Assembly: GCA_964463605.1 (NCBI GenBank)
Contig: CAYXBZ010000037.1
Coordinates: 1-9,691, forward strand
Direction: 5' to 3'
Source of the DNA: DAOLOF01 sp964463605
GTDB taxonomy: Bacteria; Patescibacteriota; Microgenomatia; UBA1400; PJMF01
DNA: 9,691 nucleotides
The position numbers and the translations under genes were made by a program. Below, one piece after another: positions 6,382 through 9,691 of the stretch. Below the pieces are notes generated by a model. It was not told where the DNA came from, ran no database searches, and saw only the letters and a list, made by a program, of their open reading frames with translations. Each line of letters begins with the position of its first letter. The first letter of the stretch is position 1.

Positions 6382-7368
6382 ATGAAAAAAAACACCACTC
6401 TTGCAAATATACTGATATCATTACTGGTTTTTTGTGTAGTGATGGCGGGGTTGGTTTGGACTATTTTTTCCTTTTTGCTGAGGCCGGCAGAGTTTGGCGA
6501 TAAACAGTTGGTGAAGTTTGTTGTTACACGAGGGCAATCGGTAGCAGATATTGGAGATAAGTTATTTGAATCAGGATTAATAAAGAACTCAACGGCTTTT
6601 AAACTTTACTATCGACTCAATCAAGAAAAGTATACAGTTCAGGCAGGAAGTTACGAACTGTCTCCCGCCATGTCTGTTTCTGAGATACTTGAGGCCTTGA
6701 GTGATGGGGCTGATGATATCTGGATTACCTTTCCAGAGGGCTTAAGAAGAGAAGAGATCTCCCAAAGTTTGCAAGAATATCAGTTAGTGAACTTTGATTC
6801 AGAGCAGTTTCTACTTCAGACTGTGGGTATGGAAGGTCGGTTGTTTCCTGATACTTATTTAGTTCCAAAACAGATTCAAACTCAGGCAATTATTACCTTA
6901 ATGAATAATACTTTTGATCAGAAGATTGCTCAACTTTCAGATCAAATTAGTCGCTCTGATTATTCTGAAGAAGAGTTGTTAACGATAGCATCTTTGTTAG
7001 AAAGGGAAGCTCAAGGGCTTGATCAGATGAGACGAGTTGCTGGAGTTATTTATCGTCGATTGGAAATTGGAATGCCGCTTCAGGTTGATGCTACTTTGCA
7101 GTACGCCAAGGGATTTGATGAGCAGACAAAAAGTTGGTGGACCGTTCCTCTGTCTGCTGATAAAGAACTTAACTCTCGCTACAACACGTATCAAAATCCT
7201 GGTTTACCACCAGGACCTATCTGTAATCCTGGATTTGAAGCCTTGCAAGCGGCTGTTGATCCTCTGTTATCAGACAATCTCTTTTACATTCATGATCGTT
7301 CGGGACAGATTCATTTTGCCAGAACACTAGAAGAACACAATCAAAACGTAAATACCTACTTGCGTTAA
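6382..7368 (+). CDS. mltG: Endolytic murein transglycosylase MltG (YceG-like)
   Basis: MltG cleaves nascent glycan strands at the outer face of the inner membrane and is thought to set glycan chain length. I choose ATG 6382 (328 residues) over the in-frame ATG at 6364 because it begins MKKN directly before a membrane helix (~8-33), the usual topology, and because a promoter-like element covers 6364. Residues ~45-110 form a LysM-like region (RGQSVADIGDKL, then GSYELS). The catalytic region has ASLLEREAQG, where E207 matches the catalytic glutamate of E. coli MltG, then RRLEIGMPLQVDATLQY. N272-P-G-L-P-P-G-P and the IHFARTLEEHN terminus complete the family pattern. The length is close to the E. 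coli enzyme (340). It implies a peptidoglycan wall and follows ruvX after a 68-nt gap. Confidence 0.95.
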   Translation: MKKNTTLANILISLLVFCVVMAGLVWTIFSFLLRPAEFGDKQLVKFVVTRGQSVADIGDKLFESGLIKNSTAFKLYYRLNQEKYTVQAGSYELSPAMSVSEILEALSDGADDIWITFPEGLRREEISQSLQEYQLVNFDSEQFLLQTVGMEGRLFPDTYLVPKQIQTQAIITLMNNTFDQKIAQLSDQISRSDYSEEELLTIASLLEREAQGLDQMRRVAGVIYRRLEIGMPLQVDATLQYAKGFDEQTKSWWTVPLSADKELNSRYNTYQNPGLPPGPICNPGFEALQAAVDPLLSDNLFYIHDRSGQIHFARTLEEHNQNVNTYLR

Positions 7369-7410
7369 TCAAAAAAAATTGTTAAAATTGCCACTTATGC
7401 GCGAAGTTGT

Positions 7411-7446
7411 GTGACAAAAGCCAGAAATGGTGATGTTTTTTGTCGC
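7411..7446 (+). other. Hairpin with nested GAAA tetraloop downstream of mltG
   Basis: GTGACAAAA (7411-7419) pairs with TTTTGTCGC (7438-7446), nine pairs including one G-U. The enclosed 18 nt contain CCA-GAAA-TGG (7421-7430), a three-pair stem closed by a GNRA-type tetraloop. TTTT (7447-7450) follows. It may be a 3'-end stabilising structure or the first of two tandem terminators. Confidence 0.4.
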
Positions 7447-7460
7447 TTTTATGAGATCTT

Positions 7461-7487
7461 TGATTGACAGGTTCAATCACTTTTTTT
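7461..7487 (+). terminator. Rho-independent terminator after mltG
   Basis: TGATTGA (7461-7467) and TCAATCA (7473-7479) form a perfect seven-pair stem around a five-base loop, followed by C and seven T residues (7481-7487). The stem is AT-rich and therefore weak, but the geometry is canonical and the position between mltG and rpoB is right. Confidence 0.55.
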
Positions 7488-7537
7488 CACAGTTTGCGCA
7501 AGTTAGAATTTTTAGCAAATTTTAGGTTCTCATCAAA

Positions 7538-7568
7538 TTGCCAATTAGTGACATTTCAACATTATAGT
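7538..7568 (+). promoter_or_regulatory. Candidate rpoB promoter
   Basis: TATAGT (7563-7568) is the best -10 match in the interval. TTGCCA (7538-7543) could be a -35, although the 19-nt spacer is longer than ideal. Transcription would start near 7575, downstream of the terminator, and give a leader of about 104 nt before rpoB. Confidence 0.3.
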
Positions 7569-7587
7569 TTTAAGTAATAAAACTGAG

Positions 7588-7607
7588 GAGACTATCAGCT
7601 GAGTCTC
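7588..7607 (+). promoter_or_regulatory. rpoB leader hairpin 1
   Basis: GAGACT (7588-7593) pairs with AGTCTC (7602-7607) around an eight-base loop. A flanking G-U pair could extend it. A T-rich but interrupted stretch follows, so it could be an attenuator-like element or simple leader structure. Confidence 0.35.
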
Positions 7608-7635
7608 TGTTTGTATTTAGTCATTTAACTTTTTG

Positions 7636-7649
7636 ATCTGAGGCCAGAT
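7636..7649 (+). promoter_or_regulatory. rpoB leader hairpin 2
   Basis: ATCTG (7636-7640) pairs with CAGAT (7645-7649) around a four-base AGGC loop, ending 16 nt before the Shine-Dalgarno site. It is small, so chance pairing is possible. CTATC in hairpin 1 (7592-7596) could instead pair with GATAG (7647-7651), which would make the two structures compete. Confidence 0.25.
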
Positions 7650-7665
7650 AGATACTAACCAGATA
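7644..7665 (+). repeat. Direct repeat of CCAGATA before the rpoB ribosome binding site
   Basis: CCAGATA occurs at 7644-7650 and again at 7659-7665, a 15-nt period. The second copy abuts the Shine-Dalgarno site. It could be a protein- or RNA-binding site, or chance. Confidence 0.4.
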
Positions 7666-7671
7666 AAGGAG
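7665..7671 (+). promoter_or_regulatory. Strong Shine-Dalgarno site of rpoB
   Basis: AAAGGAG lies 7 nt before the ATG at 7679, an optimal match and spacing. It fixes the rpoB start. It is the only strong SD in the window; the other complete genes have none or only a weak one. Confidence 0.85.
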
Positions 7672-7678
7672 AGTCTAC

Positions 7679-9691
7679 ATGCCAACCAGCCAACGTCAAT
7701 ATTTGGGAAAGGAGCACGCTGTTCTACCTGAACTAGATCTTATTGCTCTTCAGCAGAGTAGTTATCAGGATTTCTTAGATCACGGTATTCAAGAAGCGCT
7801 TGACCAAGTAAATGCGGGCCGAGGAATCGAAGATTACACAGGAAAAAACTGGTTGTTAAAGTTTGGACAACATCGATTGGGTGAACCAAAAAATACTCCT
7901 TCATTGGCAAAAGAGAAAAACTTAACTTATGATGTTCCCTTGTATGTTGAAGCTACCTTGATCAACAAGAGAACTGGAGAACGCAGAACCCAAGATGTTT
8001 TTATGGGCGATTTACCAAAAATGACTCCAGTGGGAACATTTATTATCAATGGAATTGAGCGAGGAATCGTTACGCAGTTAGTGCGAGCTCCCGGAGTGTC
8101 TTTTTCAGGCGAGGAGCATCAGGCAACTGGTGAAGTTTACTACTCGGCTGAGCTTAGACCCTTAAGAGGATCTTGGATTGAGTTTACCGTTAATAAGAGA
8201 AATGTAATTACCGTTAAAATTGATCGCAGACGAAAAATGTCTGCGACTGTTTTATTGAGGGCAATGGGGATTGAAAGTGATGAGGAAATAATGGATCTTT
8301 ATCGCGATCTAATTGATCAAGATGAGTACAACTTACTGCAAAACACACTGGAGAAAGATGACTCTCACACAAAAGACGAAGCGCTAATTGAGATTTATGA
8401 AAAATTAAGACCCGGTGAGCCAGCCACAGTAGAAACCGCTCGCGAATACTTTAAAACTCATTTTTTTGATGAAAGACGTTACAACCTGGGTAAAGTTGGA
8501 CGATATAAACTTAACAGAAGATTGAAGGTTGAGATTGACTCAAATCATACCGTCTTGGCAAAAGAAGATATTGTTGCCACCCTTCGATACTTAATTGAAC
8601 TGCAAAATGGTCGAGGAAAAGTTGACGATATTGATCACTTAAGCAATCGTCGAGTGCGTTGTGTTGGCGAATTGGTGAAGGATACGGCGTTTCGCATTGG
8701 TTTAATTCGGCTTGAAAGATCTATTCGAGAAAAAATGTCTTTAACCAAGACAGACTCAAGCTTAACCCCTTCAGCTCTAGTAAATGCTAGACCGCTGATT
8801 GCTACCGTTTCACAGTTTTTTAGAAGAAATAGATTATCAGCGATTTTGGATCAAACCAATCCTTTGGCGGAGATTGATAACTTAAGACGTTTGTCGGTAC
8901 TTGGATCAGGTGGGGTTACCAGAGAAAGAGCTTCTTTCTCGATGCGTGATATTAACGCTTCTCAGTATTCTAGAATTTGTCCAGTTCGTTCTCCAGAGGG
9001 ACAGAACATTGGACTCGTAACTTACTTGGCTTTGTACACTCATGTGAATGAGTATGGTTTTTTAGAAGCTCCATACTTGAGGGTGGTAAAAGACAAAAAA
9101 AAGATGAAGATAACCGACGAGATTGCCTATATGGCTGCCGATGAGGAAGAAGACTATAAAATTACTCATGCTGAGGTTGAGATTGATCAGGATGGTTATA
9201 TAAAAAATGATTGGATTCCCTTCCGCTTTCAAAATCAATTTATGGAAGGTCCGGTAGATGAAGTTGAATTTATTGATGTTGTTTCAAGACAGGTGGTTGG
9301 TACTTCTGCTTCACTTATTCCTTTTATCGCAAATGACGAGGCTAACCGTGCTTTGATGGGAAGTCATATGCAATGTCAGGCTGTTCCATTGGTGAAAGCT
9401 GAAGCTCCAGTGGTTGGCACAGGTATGGAAGAGGCAGTTGCTAGCTCAATGAATCGCACTGTTTATGCCCAACATGGAGGTGTTGTTGAATATGTTGATG
9501 GAGATAAAATCGAAATAAAAGTTAATAAGTCTGAACTTAAGGATGCTCAGAAACAAGATGAGTTGAGTGAAATTGAAAACATCTCACTTGAAGACGAGAA
9601 AGAGATTTACCGAATTGAGAAGTTTGCTCGCACTTCTCAAAGCACCAGTTATTCACAAAAACCGCTGGTAGAAATTGGAGATAAAGTGAAG
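7679..9691 (+). CDS. rpoB: RNA polymerase beta subunit (3' truncated by window end)
   Basis: The first 671 codons of the beta subunit are present and the frame is open at the window end. The start is ATG 7679, with AAAGGAG 7 nt upstream. The protrusion carries FMGDLPKMTPVGTFIINGIER. The lobe is compact, without the large insertions seen in Proteobacteria. The rifampicin cluster runs about residues 382-408 (FFRRN, then LDQTNPLAEIDNLRRLSVLG), followed by GGVTRERASF and ICPVRSPEGQNIGL. The next conserved block is SLIPFIANDEANRALMG, then MQCQAVPLV, then GTGMEEAVA. Aligned by eye to E. coli, 513 is A388, 514 is I389 and 526 is N401, while D516 (D391), R529 (R404) and S531 (S406) are kept. C566 replaces the usual Arg of MQRQAVP. 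The gene follows mltG, not rplJ-rplL, and has its own leader. Confidence 0.98.
   Translation, partial: MPTSQRQYLGKEHAVLPELDLIALQQSSYQDFLDHGIQEALDQVNAGRGIEDYTGKNWLLKFGQHRLGEPKNTPSLAKEKNLTYDVPLYVEATLINKRTGERRTQDVFMGDLPKMTPVGTFIINGIERGIVTQLVRAPGVSFSGEEHQATGEVYYSAELRPLRGSWIEFTVNKRNVITVKIDRRRKMSATVLLRAMGIESDEEIMDLYRDLIDQDEYNLLQNTLEKDDSHTKDEALIEIYEKLRPGEPATVETAREYFKTHFFDERRYNLGKVGRYKLNRRLKVEIDSNHTVLAKEDIVATLRYLIELQNGRGKVDDIDHLSNRRVRCVGELVKDTAFRIGLIRLERSIREKMSLTKTDSSLTPSALVNARPLIATVSQFFRRNRLSAILDQTNPLAEIDNLRRLSVLGSGGVTRERASFSMRDINASQYSRICPVRSPEGQNIGLVTYLALYTHVNEYGFLEAPYLRVVKDKKKMKITDEIAYMAADEEEDYKITHAEVEIDQDGYIKNDWIPFRFQNQFMEGPVDEVEFIDVVSRQVVGTSASLIPFIANDEANRALMGSHMQCQAVPLVKAEAPVVGTGMEEAVASSMNRTVYAQHGGVVEYVDGDKIEIKVNKSELKDAQKQDELSEIENISLEDEKEIYRIEKFARTSQSTSYSQKPLVEIGDKVK

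Larger units (their letters stand above)
7369..7678 (+). other. Noncoding interval between mltG and rpoB
   Basis: This 310-nt AT-rich stretch holds no supported gene. It contains a long hairpin with a GAAA tetraloop (7411-7446), a terminator-like hairpin (7461-7487), a candidate promoter (7538-7568), two leader hairpins (7588-7607, 7636-7649), a short direct repeat and the rpoB Shine-Dalgarno site. The likely reading is an mltG 3' end followed by an independent rpoB transcript with a leader of about 100 nt. I looked for tRNA arms and found none that fold. Confidence 0.6.

Noticed and set aside
7464..7469. Perfect TTGACA -35 box
   Set aside because: It is part of the terminator stem and has no acceptable -10 at 16-18 nt downstream.
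7464..7485. GGTTCAATC resembling a tRNA T-arm
   Set aside because: The flanking bases cannot form a five-pair T stem, and no acceptor, D or anticodon arms are present.
7427..7525. 32-residue ORF starting ATG-GTG-ATG in the mltG-rpoB interval
   Set aside because: It has no Shine-Dalgarno site and runs through the terminator hairpin and T tract; its Phe-rich product reflects the T runs.
1..9691. TGA recoding, CRISPR arrays, insertion sequences or prophage genes
   Set aside because: All genes use standard stops without internal TGA. No repeat-spacer pattern, transposase or terminal inverted repeats were seen, and the J-like domain is membrane-anchored in a housekeeping context, not among phage tail genes.

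Overview
The window looks like a chromosomal segment from a Candidate Phyla Radiation (Patescibacteria) bacterium, probably Microgenomates-like. The reasons are an AT-rich composition, a shortened AlaRS of the 'WWSRAG / PGEPGGPDSE' type that lacks the C-Ala domain, a membrane protein with a Baseplate J-like domain next to a membrane sortase (a pairing typical of these lineages as I recall them), and mostly Shine-Dalgarno-less starts. Every gene reads through in the standard code and no TGA reassignment is needed, which argues against Gracilibacteria/Absconditabacteria. The lineage call is inference from gene content. No database was searched.

Layout, all on the + strand: (1) 3-512, the 3' part of a multi-spanning membrane protein resembling DUF6580. 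(2) 496-2442, alaS, overlapping the previous gene by 17 nt. (3) 143 nt of spacer with a candidate promoter. (4) 2586-4898, a 770-residue protein with a degenerate PilM/FtsA-like actin-fold region, a low-complexity linker, one membrane helix and an external Baseplate J-like region. (5) 4903-5880, a sortase whose start lies 4 nt after the previous stop. (6) 5912-6313, ruvX/yqgF. (7) 6382-7368, mltG, an endolytic murein transglycosylase. (8) 7369-7678, a 310-nt noncoding interval with a terminator-like hairpin and a structured leader. (9) 7679 to the window end, the first 671 codons of rpoB, with a strong Shine-Dalgarno site.

The order alaS - ruvX - mltG recalls Firmicutes (B. subtilis alaS-yrzL-yrrK-yrzB-yrrL). 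Here the envelope pair (actin-fold/J protein plus sortase) sits inside that neighbourhood. Housekeeping functions (tRNA charging, 16S rRNA maturation or DNA repair, transcription) therefore flank a cell-envelope block of J-domain protein, sortase and MltG that acts at the outer face of the membrane.

The points most worth following up are the actin-fold/TM/J-domain fusion coupled to a sortase, the AlaRS with a ThrRS-like C-x-G-P-H editing motif and no C-Ala domain, the RpoB rifampicin-pocket substitutions, and the apparent split between nearly leaderless promoters and the rpoB leader with its canonical SD.
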